From: JAJPHF01 sp035293805
GTDB lineage: Bacteria > Chloroflexota > UBA6077 > JAJPHF01
Assembly (NCBI GenBank): GCA_035293805.1
Contig: DATGMD010000062.1
Location: 1 to 64,000, forward strand
Direction of reading: 5' to 3'
Length of the DNA: 64,000 nucleotides
A program made the position numbers and the translations under genes. Under the pieces are notes generated by a model that did no database searches, was not told where the DNA came from, and saw nothing but the letters and a program-made list of their open reading frames with translations. Shown here piece after piece: positions 1 to 8,392 of the stretch; within the stretch, counting starts at the first letter, position 1; each line of letters starts with the position of its first letter.

Positions 1-1
1 G

Positions 2-223
2 CAGCAGGGCCTATACATGAATAGCCTCTACCAGCTCTCGGCGAGCTACCAGACGACGGCGCTGGACTGGCAGGAGGCCTACTCCACGCTGGCCCAGGCC
101 TGGATGAGCTACTATCGTGACCTCTGTGGCAGCGGCGGGGGCGGCCCGAGCCTGAGCCCGCCGCCTAGCCCCGTGGGCAGCCCGACGCAGAATCAGCCCA
201 GCGGGGGCTACGACAACCGCTAG
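2..223 (+). CDS. Hypothetical protein, C-terminal part (5' end outside window)
   Basis: The frame is open to the left edge, so this is probably the tail of a longer protein. The first ATG inside the window is at 17 and would give 68 residues. The visible part has an aromatic, helical stretch (YQLSASYQTTALDWQEAY) followed by a low-complexity Gly/Pro/Ser tail ending in GGYDNR. No family is recognised. A true small gene starting at 17 is possible, but no convincing ribosome site is visible because the window begins 16 bases upstream. Confidence 0.45.
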   Translation, partial: QQGLYMNSLYQLSASYQTTALDWQEAYSTLAQAWMSYYRDLCGSGGGGPSLSPPPSPVGSPTQNQPSGGYDNR

Positions 224-362
224 CCGCGGCCCCAGATCGCGCGCGCCAGCGGCCGGGCCCACTGACGGTCCGGGCGCTTGTCGTCTCCCGCCCCGGCGCC
301 CCTAGCCGGCTGCCTTCCTGACGCGCGACGGGGGAGAGGGACGGGGCGGGAGCGCGGTGGCG

Positions 363-2564
363 CTAGCGGTTGGTGAGGGCGTGGCTGTAGAAGCGCAGGT
401 AGTCGGGGATGTGGCTAGTCCAGTACTCGCCGTCGTGGTCGCCAGGCCAGACGTGAAACTCGTGGTCGATGCCGCACGCCGTAAGCACGTCGTCTAGCTC
501 GACCACGCGGGGATACCACGGATCATCCTCGCCGATGTCGAGCCAGATCTGCACGCGGTCGAGCCCGGGCGCGGTGGCGGCGAGGCTCACCGGGTCGCGC
601 GCGGCGAACTCTGCGCCCTCGCCCAGGATCGGCACCACCTCGTTGTTCTCGCGCAGCGACGGGCTGTCGGCGCCGACGATGCCGAACACGTCGGGGTGGG
701 TGAACGCCTGAACGAGCGCGCCGCTGCCGCCCATCGACAAGCCCCCGACCGCCCGCCGGTAGGGGCGGCGCAGCGTGCGATACGTAGTATCGATGTGCGT
801 CACGAGGTCGGTGGTGAGGTAGTCGCCCCAGCGCTCGCCGTTGTCGGCGTGGTTGATCCAGTAGCCGAAGTCGCCTTCGGGCAGCACCATGATGAAGGGC
901 TCGACGTCGTGCGCCGTGATCGCGCGGTCGAGCGCGTCGACGATGCCGTAGGCGGGCCATTCCTCGGCCGAGCCGCTCGCGCCGTGGAGCAGGTAGAGCA
1001 CGGGGTAGGAACGGCCCGCCTCGTCGTAGTCGGGCGGCAGGTAGAGGAAGTAGCCCATCTCGCGATTGAGCGCCCGGCTGTAGAAGGCCTGATCCAGGAA
1101 GCGGCCGCGGATGGGGCCGACGTACTCCGGCAGCGCGTTGGTGCCACTGGGGCGGGTGCTGGCCGCGTGGCGCGGCGCTGGGAGCGGCTGGGCAGCGGTG
1201 TAGCCGGGCGGCGGCTGAGCGCCGGCCCCACGCGGGATGGGCGTGCCGAAGGCGTTGGCGGCCCGTCGCCCGCTGGCCGCGGCTTGCGCGGCCGGGGCCT
1301 CCCAGCCGGGCTGCGTGGGCGAGGGGTCGAAGGGCATGACGACGAGCGCGAGGATGCCGAGCACCGCCGGGACGAGCGCCCAGCGGGTGCGATGCGCCGG
1401 GCTGGGGAACAGCACGCGATAGCGGATGAGCACCCAGATAAGCAGGATCGTGACGACCTGGAGCAGCGTGTTCAGGGCACGCACCTGGCGGTCGACCGAG
1501 CCCAGGGGCAGGAACGCGATGGCGAGCAGCACGATGATCACGATGTGCGCCGTATACGCGTAGAGCGCGTTCTGGCCGAGCGGCAGGAGCAGCCAGCCAA
1601 GCGCTCGGTACAGCGGGCGCCAGGCCACGGTCGTCAGCAGGAACAGGAACCCGAAGACGATGACGGAAGCCACCACCCGCCCCGGCCGCACGTCGCCCTT
1701 CCCGAAGACTAGCACCAGCAGATCACTCGGGTCCATCAGCGCTGGGTTCTTGATCGCCATCCACTGCCAGACGCCATCTCCGAGACGGTAGAGCACGAGC
1801 AGGCCGGCGAAGCCGAGGCCGCTCAGGACCAGGAGTAGGCGCTGGCGCGCGGGTGGGAACCAGCGGGCGACGCGGTCGCGGTGGTAGCCGAGCGCCATGG
1901 CCGTGAAGAAGAACACCTGCCAGGCCGAGAAGTGGAACAGATAGTTGCCGGCGATGGGCCAGGGCACGTCGGCCTGGTCGGGGGCGATCTGGAACGCTAG
2001 CCAGAGCGCCCAGGAGAGACCGAGCAGCAGCCGCGTCCGGCCCTGCAACAGGAGGTACAGGGCAAACGGCGCGACCGCGAGCAGGAGCGTGTAGAGCACC
2101 ATGACGTCGATGAGGTAATAGGTGCGGTGCAGCGTGAGGATGCCGACGACCAGCGCGACGGGATCGGTGAGGAACACGCCGGTCGCCCAGGGAAGGTCGA
2201 GCATCTCCGACACGAGCAGCAATGGGAAAGTGACGCCGACGGTGAGCAAGTAGAGTACGACCGCGCGTTCGAGCGCCTTGCGCATGCCGACGGCCAGGCC
2301 GTCGCGCTGGACGATGCGCCCGTAGACGATGCCGACGAGCAGCCCCGAGAGAAAGATAAAGCCCTCGGCTGCCGAGGTGTAGAAGCGGTTGCCGCCGGTG
2401 ATAGCGTAGAGCCACGACGGCCCGCCGACGTGGTCGACCACCATGGCGAGCACGGCGAAGCCGCGCAGGAAGTCGTAGCGCAGGTCGCGCGTGCCCTCGG
2501 GACGATAGCTGCCCCAGATGGAGGCGAGCAGCGCGCGGGACTGCTGGGACGCGGCGACGCTCAC
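363..2564 (-). CDS. OpgC-like membrane acyltransferase fused to a secreted-type esterase
   Basis: Two domains in one chain. The N-terminal ~390 residues are a multi-pass membrane domain opening with LRYDFLRGFAVLAMVVDHVG, the signature of OpgC-type acyltransferase-3-like proteins. After a Pro/Ala-rich linker (~430-500) comes an alpha/beta-hydrolase of the esterase D/S-formylglutathione hydrolase group: LHGASG oxyanion region, nucleophile in GGLSMGG (Ser ~610), acid near DIGEDD (~676-680) and His in PGDHDG (~710). The esterase would face outside the cell, suggesting acylation and deacylation of an envelope glycan; that role is inference. I chose GTG at 2564 because GAGG lies upstream; an in-frame TTG at 2636 would add 24 residues but lacks a ribosome site. 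Divergent from rnpB. Confidence 0.8.
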   Translation of the reverse strand: MSVAASQQSRALLASIWGSYRPEGTRDLRYDFLRGFAVLAMVVDHVGGPSWLYAITGGNRFYTSAAEGFIFLSGLLVGIVYGRIVQRDGLAVGMRKALERAVVLYLLTVGVTFPLLLVSEMLDLPWATGVFLTDPVALVVGILTLHRTYYLIDVMVLYTLLLAVAPFALYLLLQGRTRLLLGLSWALWLAFQIAPDQADVPWPIAGNYLFHFSAWQVFFFTAMALGYHRDRVARWFPPARQRLLLVLSGLGFAGLLVLYRLGDGVWQWMAIKNPALMDPSDLLVLVFGKGDVRPGRVVASVIVFGFLFLLTTVAWRPLYRALGWLLLPLGQNALYAYTAHIVIIVLLAIAFLPLGSVDRQVRALNTLLQVVTILLIWVLIRYRVLFPSPAHRTRWALVPAVLGILALVVMPFDPSPTQPGWEAPAAQAAASGRRAANAFGTPIPRGAGAQPPPGYTAAQPLPAPRHAASTRPSGTNALPEYVGPIRGRFLDQAFYSRALNREMGYFLYLPPDYDEAGRSYPVLYLLHGASGSAEEWPAYGIVDALDRAITAHDVEPFIMVLPEGDFGYWINHADNGERWGDYLTTDLVTHIDTTYRTLRRPYRRAVGGLSMGGSGALVQAFTHPDVFGIVGADSPSLRENNEVVPILGEGAEFAARDPVSLAATAPGLDRVQIWLDIGEDDPWYPRVVELDDVLTACGIDHEFHVWPGDHDGEYWTSHIPDYLRFYSHALTNR

Positions 2565-2682
2565 AGCCCTGTCCTCGTGGGCCGCGCGGTACGGGCGTGC
2601 GGCCGGCGGGTCGACAGTATCCGAGTGCCGATGCAAGCATTATGCCGTGCCGCCCTGACGACCGGAGGGGTTTTGCGCGGCC

Positions 2683-2691
2683 TGGTATAAT
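2683..2691 (+). promoter_or_regulatory. Extended -10 promoter of rnpB
   Basis: TGGTATAAT is a perfect TGnTATAAT extended -10. It ends ten bases before the first paired base of the RNase P RNA at 2701, the right distance for initiation around 2698-2701. No good -35 hexamer is seen at 16-18 bases, as is common for extended -10 promoters. Confidence 0.75.
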
Positions 2692-2700
2692 TTCGGTGGT

Positions 2701-2993
2701 CGCAGGAAGAAGGATGGCCGCCGCGGCTCCGCCGCGGAGGAAAGTCCAGACAGCGCAGAGCAGGGTGCCCGGCGCAAGCCGGGGTCGGGCGACCGACAGC
2801 TAGAGCCACAGAGACAACCGCCGGCTTGACCGGAGTGAAAAGAGGTAATCCTCCCCGCTGCAACCCGAAGCATGGCCGTTGACGCTGCTCGCCGAGGCCA
2901 GGGTACGGGGCAGCCGCCGCGAGGCGGCCGGGCGCCACCGCGCCCGAGACAGATGGCCATCTAGAACAGAATCTGGCTTACTCTCTTCCTGCG
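2701..2993 (+). ncRNA. rnpB: RNase P RNA (catalytic RNA of ribonuclease P)
   Basis: Catalytic RNA that removes 5' leaders from pre-tRNA. Conserved region I is present at 2736-2747 (GGAGGAAAGTCC) and conserved region V at 2966-2980 (ACAGAATCTGGCTTA). The ends pair perfectly as stem P1: CGCAGGAAGA at 2701-2710 with TCTTCCTGCG at 2984-2993. Internal GC-rich helices are visible, for example CCGCGGCTCCGCCGCGG near 2721-2737. At about 293 nt it is compact for a bacterial A-type RNA but contains the core. The exact 5' and 3' ends are set from P1 and may be a few bases off. Confidence 0.94.
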
Positions 2994-3026
2994 GCCATTT
3001 CCCGCGTGATTCCGCCAAAGTTCGAG

Positions 3027-3299
3027 TCATTGGCCCGCCCCTGACAGGTTATTTGACGGATTGTGCCCCGCAGCGGCATCCTCAGTTCCACCGCTCGGGG
3101 GAGCGCGGAGCGCCGCTAGCTGCGCCGCCAGGCGCTTCCCCTGATGCGGGAGCACGGTGCGGTAGGCTCGGAGTGTCGTGCTGCCCTCAGCATGGCCGAG
3201 CTGCTGGGCGACCGCGCTGAGGCCCGCCCCGCTGGCCAAGAGCGCGGATGATCGCCGGGATACCGGGGCGAGACGCCCTCTCCAAGCGGCATGACGCAA
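3027..3299 (-). pseudogene. Tyrosine recombinase (phage-type integrase), C-terminal remnant
   Basis: About 90 residues remain. The stretch ALLASGAGLSAVAQQLGHAE then TTLRAYRTVLP matches the last part of the integrase catalytic domain: the LGH box, followed by the active-site Tyr in the RAY context. The upstream catalytic Arg and H-x-x-R boxes are not in frame and the rest of the ~800 bp gap shows only broken frames, so the gene is dead. It points at the 3' end of rnpB, 34 bp away, a typical place for an integrase relative to its attachment site. No att repeat was found by eye. Confidence 0.6.
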
Positions 3300-3735
3300 C
3301 GCTCCACAACTTTACGGCAAACGCCCAGAGGCAATACCCTGTGTTCTTGATGCGTGGAGCCGGTGCTATGGAGCCGGCGGGCCACTGCCGCGTGGCCGCT
3401 AGGCCCACGCGGCGGCCCATCAGGCCCCCGGCGGGCCACGCGGGCCGCCCGGTAGGCGAGCATGCCGCCCACCAGCCCGAGGTCGAGCAGGCCTGGGGAG
3501 ATCGTGCTGAGGCGGCCGATCGCGCCGTCACCTGGGGGCAGGTAGCTTGAGGGCGGGAAGCTCAGCGGAGTCCTTGACGACCTCGGCGCGGTGGCTGGGG
3601 GCGCAGCCCGAATGCGCGTGGCCGCGTCGTCCCGTCGGGGTACGCGGCGCGGGCGCGCCGGGCTACTCGCCCGCCACCTCGGGCGTGTAGACCTGATGGA
3701 GCACCGCGCTCCGTGCGCTCCCGGTCGCCGCGCTA

Positions 3736-3790
3736 AGCGTTCGGCCAGGCATAGAGGGTGTGTTTGGCTTCGCAAGCATACCCCCCTACC
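3736..3790. repeat. Dispersed hairpin repeat, diverged copy
   Basis: The segment with TCGGCCAGGCATAGAGGGTG then TGTTTGGCTTCGCAAGCATA closely resembles the one at 10092-10140 (TCGGCCAGGGATAGTGGGTA then CGTTTGGCTTCGCCAAACGT). In this copy the inverted repeat has decayed. It lies just past the end of the MFS gene. Confidence 0.5.
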
Positions 3791-3802
3791 TGAGCCGGCA
3801 GC

Positions 3803-5128
3803 TTAGGCGGCGGCGCACCGGTCCGTCGCCTCGGTGAGCCGCGTGGGGGCCGCGTGGTCCGTGACCAGCCGCAGCAGGGCCAGCGTGCTCAGGAAGAGCA
3901 CCAGCGCGCTCAGCCCCAGCGACCAGTGGATGCCGATCCAGTTGCCCAGCACCCCGACCGTCACGCCGCTGCCCACCCGCAGCCCCTGCGATGCGGTGTT
4001 GAACAGCCCGACGATGCGCCCGCGGCGGTCGGGCGGCGCCTCTAACTGCACGAGCGCCTGCGCCATAGACAGGAACGCCAGGTTCAGCACCCCGGCCAGG
4101 ACGAGGAGCGCCACGGCCACCGGGTAGCTAGGCGCCGCGGCGAAGCCGATGATCGTCAGACACCATAGCAGGGCGCAGACGATCGCCGACCGCGCTCCGG
4201 GCCGCAACAGCCCGGTGGTTTCCAGCAAGAGGCCGCCGAAGAACGCGCCGGCCGCGTTGGCGCCGAGCAGCAGCGAGTAGCCCATGCCGCTATTGTCGGT
4301 CCCCAGGTCGTGCGCGAAGCCGGGCATTTGCGCCTGGAAGGCGTTGCCGACGAGCAGGGAGCTGAGGCCCCCGAGCGCGATCATCGCCAGGAGCGGGCGC
4401 TGGCCCGCGACCTCGCGCAAGACGTGGAACGTTTCGAGCAGCCGGAGCCGCGTCATCGCGGGCCGCCGCGCCGCGTCCGGGCCGTGACCGGTGTACGGCA
4501 GACGGAGCAGCCACAGGGTAAGCGGCAGGTAGAGCAGGGCGTTCACGACCAGGCCGCCCGGCGGGGAGAAGAGCAGCATCAGCAGCCCGCCGATGGCCGG
4601 CCCAAACAGGATCGCGAGCTGGCGCGACGTGGCGCTCAGCCGCACCGCGCTGGGTAGCTGCTTGGCGCCGACGATCTCGTTGATGATCAGCTGGCTCGCG
4701 GGACTCCAGACCGCCCCGGCGAGGCCATGGCACATGAGCAAGATGACCGCGTGCCACACTTGTAGGCGGCCGGTGGCGAAGAGGGCGGCCCAGGTCAGCG
4801 ACACGGCCATGAAGAGCACCTGGCCGACCTGAATGATGCGCCGACAGTCGTACCGCTCAGCCAGCCGGCCAATGTGGACCGATAGCAGGAGCGACGGCGT
4901 CCAATGCGCGATGACGGCAAAGCCGGCCAGCAGCGGCGAGTGGAACGCCTGCCAGAGCACCCAGTAGGTGATGACGTGCTCGATGTTGTCGGCGAGCATC
5001 GAGATGAGCTCGCCTGCGCAGCAGCCGCGGTAGGCTGGGTGCCGCAGGGCGGCGAAGGCTCCCAGGCCCGGCGGCGGGATGGCCGGCGGCGCGGCGATGG
5101 TCCGGGATTGACTCAAGAGTGTCTGCAC
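3803..5128 (-). CDS. MFS exporter, EntS/DUF894-like
   Basis: A 441-residue polytopic membrane protein of the major facilitator superfamily, closest in feel to the enterobactin-exporter/macrolide-efflux group. The N-terminal region has LADNIEHVITYWVLWQAF, then the loop-2/3 type motif GRLAERYDCRRI. About ten to twelve hydrophobic segments can be counted through the chain. The substrate is unknown. The start is GTG; a TATAAG hexamer lies at 5134-5139 on this strand, so the mRNA could be nearly leaderless. It is the second gene after the PadR regulator (74 bp gap), so the pair is probably a regulator-efflux operon induced by a toxic small molecule, possibly a phenolic compound. Confidence 0.8.
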   Translation of the reverse strand: MQTLLSQSRTIAAPPAIPPPGLGAFAALRHPAYRGCCAGELISMLADNIEHVITYWVLWQAFHSPLLAGFAVIAHWTPSLLLSVHIGRLAERYDCRRIIQVGQVLFMAVSLTWAALFATGRLQVWHAVILLMCHGLAGAVWSPASQLIINEIVGAKQLPSAVRLSATSRQLAILFGPAIGGLLMLLFSPPGGLVVNALLYLPLTLWLLRLPYTGHGPDAARRPAMTRLRLLETFHVLREVAGQRPLLAMIALGGLSSLLVGNAFQAQMPGFAHDLGTDNSGMGYSLLLGANAAGAFFGGLLLETTGLLRPGARSAIVCALLWCLTIIGFAAAPSYPVAVALLVLAGVLNLAFLSMAQALVQLEAPPDRRGRIVGLFNTASQGLRVGSGVTVGVLGNWIGIHWSLGLSALVLFLSTLALLRLVTDHAAPTRLTEATDRCAAA

Positions 5129-5202
5129 CTCTGCTTATAGTGTGGTAGTCCTGCGCTAGTGAGCATCAGCGGGTGCCTCCATGGGTTGCGGCCGACAGCT
5201 GG

Positions 5203-5703
5203 CTACTCAGCAAGGATCGCCTCAATCTCGCGGTGCGCGCGAGCGACGATCTCGCGGATGCGGGGGATCTTCTCCGCCGGGACCCAGCGCCGGTAGCCCC
5301 GGTGCCCTAAGATATGGCCCAGGTCGCGCAGGCGGTGCATCAGCTCGTGCAGCTCGTCCTGCCCTTCAGGCTCCAGCCAACTCATCAAGTGCGCCCAGGC
5401 GTCCTCGACGGCGGCATGCTGCTCGCCGAGATATCGATGCCCGGTGTCAGTGACGGTATAGACCTTGCGTCCCTCCTGCTCCTGCAGCTGGACATACCCC
5501 AGGTCTTCGAGCATCTGGAGGGTCGGGTACACCACGCCGGGGCTGGGCGTGTACTGCCCCGCGAGGCGCGCCTCCAGGGCCCGCATCAGCTCGTAGCCAT
5601 GCCCTGGCTGCTCGGCGAGCAGGCGCAGGAGGATGTACTTGAACTGTCCCTTGGCGAACGGCCGGCCGCGATGATGTCGCCGGCTAAACCGCCCCTCGTC
5701 CAC
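5203..5703 (-). CDS. PadR-family transcriptional regulator
   Basis: A 166-residue winged-helix repressor. The PadR N-terminal domain is clear: GQFKYILLRLLAEQPGHGYE, LMRAL, then SPGVVYPTLQMLEDLGYV and the wing ending GRKVYTVTDTG. The C-terminal helical part (AWAHLMSWLEPE onward) is the dimerisation region. GTG at 5703 is preferred because GGAGG lies five bases upstream; a TTG at 5754 would extend the protein by 17 residues. A palindromic operator sits on its own promoter (5823-5857), pointing to autoregulation, and the MFS exporter downstream is the likely target. Confidence 0.88.
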   Translation of the reverse strand: MDEGRFSRRHHRGRPFAKGQFKYILLRLLAEQPGHGYELMRALEARLAGQYTPSPGVVYPTLQMLEDLGYVQLQEQEGRKVYTVTDTGHRYLGEQHAAVEDAWAHLMSWLEPEGQDELHELMHRLRDLGHILGHRGYRRWVPAEKIPRIREIVARAHREIEAILAE

Positions 5704-5822
5704 TACCGCCTCCAACCGGCGTCCCGGTCTTGCCGTTGCCTGAGCGCCGCTCAACCAGCCATGGACGCAGCCTCGCCCTCGCTCGCTGACCAGGCCAGCG
5801 CGCGTCTCTCAAACTGATATCT

Positions 5823-5857
5823 TTTCGATAGTATCGAAATGGGCCCAAGCAGGTCAA
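5823..5857 (-). promoter_or_regulatory. PadR operator overlapping the padR-MFS promoter
   Basis: On the minus strand TTGACC (5857-5852) is followed after 18 bases by TACTAT (5833-5828). The -10 sits inside the perfect 17-base palindrome TTTCGATAGTATCGAAA at 5823-5839. A protein bound there would block RNA polymerase. The palindrome and promoter are seen directly; assignment to this PadR protein is inferred from proximity. Confidence 0.65.
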
Positions 5858-5863
5858 GCAGTC

Positions 5864-5926
5864 TATAACAATGCCCTGGCCGAGAGCTTCTTCGAGACGC
5901 TCAAGGCAGAGTTGGTTCCCGGCCGG
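5864..5926 (+). pseudogene. IS3-family transposase (OrfB) fragment
   Basis: One short frame reads YNNALAESFFETLKAELVPGR, which matches the conserved NAxAESFFxTLKxE segment near the end of IS3-type integrase-core transposases. The reading is lost on both sides and no terminal inverted repeats are visible. This is an old insertion scar between the PadR promoter and the next operon. Confidence 0.6.
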
Positions 5927-6171
5927 GTCGGGCGAGGCGGCGCGCCGCAGCGCAGCCGGCGACGACCGCGCCGGGTTGGAGGCCAGTGGAGGAGCGCATC
6001 CAGCACGTCGGAGACGTGGGCACCCGAGGGGCGACCGCCCGCGTGCGCGACCTTCCGCACACTCGCAACGCGGTGGAGCGGCTCGACGCGGACGCGCGGC
6101 GCGCGGCGTGATGCGTCGTTGCCGCGCGCCCAACAGCCGGTGTATCACTGGCTGAGTAAGGAGCGATGACG

Positions 6172-7254
6172 ATGTCCGAGGGAGTGCGCCTATACGCGGG
6201 CACGCAGCACGGCCTCTTCATCTGGCGCTCGCGGGGCGACGGCTGGGAGGAGACCGCCCGCGAATTCTCGGATCGCATGGTGGACGTCCTCGCGGGCGAT
6301 CGACGGCGGCCCGAGCGGGTGTACGCGGCCGCCACGTTCGATGGCCTGTACCGTTCGGACGACGCGGGCGACCGCTGGACACTGGTGCTCCCCGGCGACG
6401 TACGGGCGGTCACCGTGGACCCGAGCGACGAGCGGGTCGTCTACGCGGGCACCGCCCCCGTACGCTTGTACCGCAGCGAGGACGCGGGCGCCACATGGGA
6501 GGAGCTTCCAGCACTGCAGGCCCTTCCCGCTGACGTGCGCAAGCGCTGGTGGACGCCCTATCCGCCGCACACGGGCCACGTCCGCGACATCTTCGTCCAT
6601 CCCGAGGACCCACGCGTGCTGTACCTGTGCCTGGAGCACGGCGGCATCGTGCGAAGTCTCGATCGCGGCGGGACCTGGGAGGACGTGTCGGCCGGCATCG
6701 ACTGGGTCGACATGCACGCGGTGGCCTGCCTGCCCGGCAGGAAGAGTCCGTACTTCACGGCCTCCGCCAAGGGTTTCTACCGCAGCGATGACCCCGCGTG
6801 CGGGTGGGTGCGAGCCGAGCGTGGCATGACACGTAACTACTTCAACAGCTTCCTCTTCCTGCCCCCGGCCCGGCCGGAACAGGTCCCTACGATGCTGGTC
6901 TGTGCCGCGGACGACGTGCCGGGCGCCTGGCGACGCGAGGCGAAGTCGGCCCGAGCCGCCATCTTCCGCAGCGATGACGAGGCCGAGTCGTGGTATCGTG
7001 TGGGCCACGGCCTGCCAGAGATCATGGACGCGATGGTCTGGGGTTTCACGCCGCATCCTACCGACCCGAACGCCGTGTTCGCCGGTGTTGGCGCGATCGA
7101 CCGAGGAGATCCGCTCGCGCCCCTCGCCCCCACCGTCCCAGCCGTCTGCGACGGCCCGGGCGAGGTGCTACTCACGCGCGATCGGGGCGAGAGCTGGCAG
7201 CACCTGGACCTCACGCTGCCCGCCGATCGGGTGCTCTGGGCGGCCGCGGATTGA
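6172..7254 (+). CDS. BNR/Asp-box repeat beta-propeller protein
   Basis: A 360-residue protein made of propeller blades with repeated Asp-box motifs of the S-x-D-x-G-x-x-W kind: SDDAGDRWTL, SEDAGATWEEL, SLDRGGTWEDV, SDDEAESWYRV and TRDRGESWQHL. Such folds occur in sialidases, Vps10-like and photosystem-assembly proteins, but no sialidase active site is evident. There is no signal peptide, so it appears cytoplasmic. ATG at 6172 is chosen over 6166 because AAGGAG then sits eight bases upstream. It is followed after 49 bp by a Pht5-like gene, probably in one transcript. Function is not known. Confidence 0.75.
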   Translation: MSEGVRLYAGTQHGLFIWRSRGDGWEETAREFSDRMVDVLAGDRRRPERVYAAATFDGLYRSDDAGDRWTLVLPGDVRAVTVDPSDERVVYAGTAPVRLYRSEDAGATWEELPALQALPADVRKRWWTPYPPHTGHVRDIFVHPEDPRVLYLCLEHGGIVRSLDRGGTWEDVSAGIDWVDMHAVACLPGRKSPYFTASAKGFYRSDDPACGWVRAERGMTRNYFNSFLFLPPARPEQVPTMLVCAADDVPGAWRREAKSARAAIFRSDDEAESWYRVGHGLPEIMDAMVWGFTPHPTDPNAVFAGVGAIDRGDPLAPLAPTVPAVCDGPGEVLLTRDRGESWQHLDLTLPADRVLWAAAD

Positions 7255-7303
7255 GCCGGTCTCGGTCCGGGGTAGCCGCGCTGTGCCCCCACAGAGTGCG
7301 CCC

Positions 7304-8320
7304 GTGAGCCGCCTCACCCTGACGCTGGCCTGCGGCGCCTACGACCGCACGCACGCGCTGCTCGACGGCCGCGTCGCGGTCGAGGGGATTGACCTCAACC
7401 CGATGGTCGTGCCCCTGGAGGAGTTGTTCCGGCGCCAGGCCCGTTACGCCGAGTTCGACGTGGCCGAGTTCTCGCTCGCCACCTACGCCGTGCTGCTCGG
7501 GCGGGGGGACGATCGCTTCGTGGGCCTTCCCGTGTTCCCCTCCCGCGCGTTCCGCCACGGGCACATCCTCGTCAACGCGCGTGCGGGCATCGCGAGCCCG
7601 GCCGACCTCGCCGGCCGCCGCGTGGGCTGCCCTGCCTACACGCAAACGGCGGCCGTATGGGCGCGTGGGCTGCTCCTCCACGAATACGGCGTGCGCCAGG
7701 AGCAGTTGACCTGGTACCTCGGCGGCCTGGATGCGCCCCTGGTAGAGGAGCGAGTCGCGGGAGCAGTGCCGGAGGGAGTCCCCACGGTGGTCCTGGGACC
7801 CGACCAGACACTGGACGCGCTGCTCGACACCGGCGAGATCGACGCGCTCATCGCCGCCGATTGGCCCCGCTGCTTCCTCATCGGCTCCCCCAACGTGCGA
7901 CGCTTATTTCCCGACTACCACGAACGAGAGATCGAGTACTACCGGCGCACGCGCCGCTTCCCGATCATGCACAACGTCGTGGTGCGCCGCGAGGTGTACG
8001 ACCGCCACCGCTGGGTCGCTCGGGCGCTGCAGAAGGGCTTCGCCGCCGCCAAAACCCGCGGCATGCGCTGGTTAAGCGCCAGCGCCGCGCTGGCCGCGGC
8101 GGCGCCCTTCTTGATGCATACGCTGGAGGAGACCCGCGCCCTCATGGGCGGCGACTACTGGCCATACGGCCTCGCCGCCAATCGCGCCGAGCTTGAGGCG
8201 GTGCTTGCCGACTTGTACGAGCAGCGCCTCACCCCACGTCGCTTCGACCCCGAAGAGCTATTCGCGCCGGAGACGCATCCCGAACTCGACCCCGAGCAAG
8301 AAGCGGCGCGTCCGCCTTAG
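7304..8320 (+). CDS. 4,5-dihydroxyphthalate decarboxylase-like PBP-fold protein (paralog 1)
   Basis: About 338 residues, starting at RLTLTLACGAYDRTHALLDG, the characteristic opening of the Pht5 (4,5-dihydroxyphthalate decarboxylase) group, which has the type 2 periplasmic-binding-protein fold. Further landmarks are FDVAEFSLATY, FVGLPVFPSRAFRH, PADLAGRRVG, EYYRRTRRFPIMHNVVVR and the end FDPEELFAPET. There is no signal peptide, consistent with a cytoplasmic enzyme. Two paralogs lie at 16851 and 26272. GTG at 7304 is used; another in-frame GTG at 7283 is equally possible and neither has a strong ribosome site. The substrate could be an aromatic acid other than phthalate. Confidence 0.78.
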   Translation: MSRLTLTLACGAYDRTHALLDGRVAVEGIDLNPMVVPLEELFRRQARYAEFDVAEFSLATYAVLLGRGDDRFVGLPVFPSRAFRHGHILVNARAGIASPADLAGRRVGCPAYTQTAAVWARGLLLHEYGVRQEQLTWYLGGLDAPLVEERVAGAVPEGVPTVVLGPDQTLDALLDTGEIDALIAADWPRCFLIGSPNVRRLFPDYHEREIEYYRRTRRFPIMHNVVVRREVYDRHRWVARALQKGFAAAKTRGMRWLSASAALAAAAPFLMHTLEETRALMGGDYWPYGLAANRAELEAVLADLYEQRLTPRRFDPEELFAPETHPELDPEQEAARPP

Positions 8321-8392
8321 ACGACTTTCTCATCAACCCAAACTCAATCCAGCCTTACTTTCGGTCCAACCATTCGCAGGCAAGATAGCGTC

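Noticed and set aside
3116..3775. A longer, intact recombinase gene through 3.1-3.8 kb on the minus strand
   Set aside because: Only the last ~60 residues match; upstream frames lack the catalytic Arg and H-x-x-R boxes and show no continuous homology.
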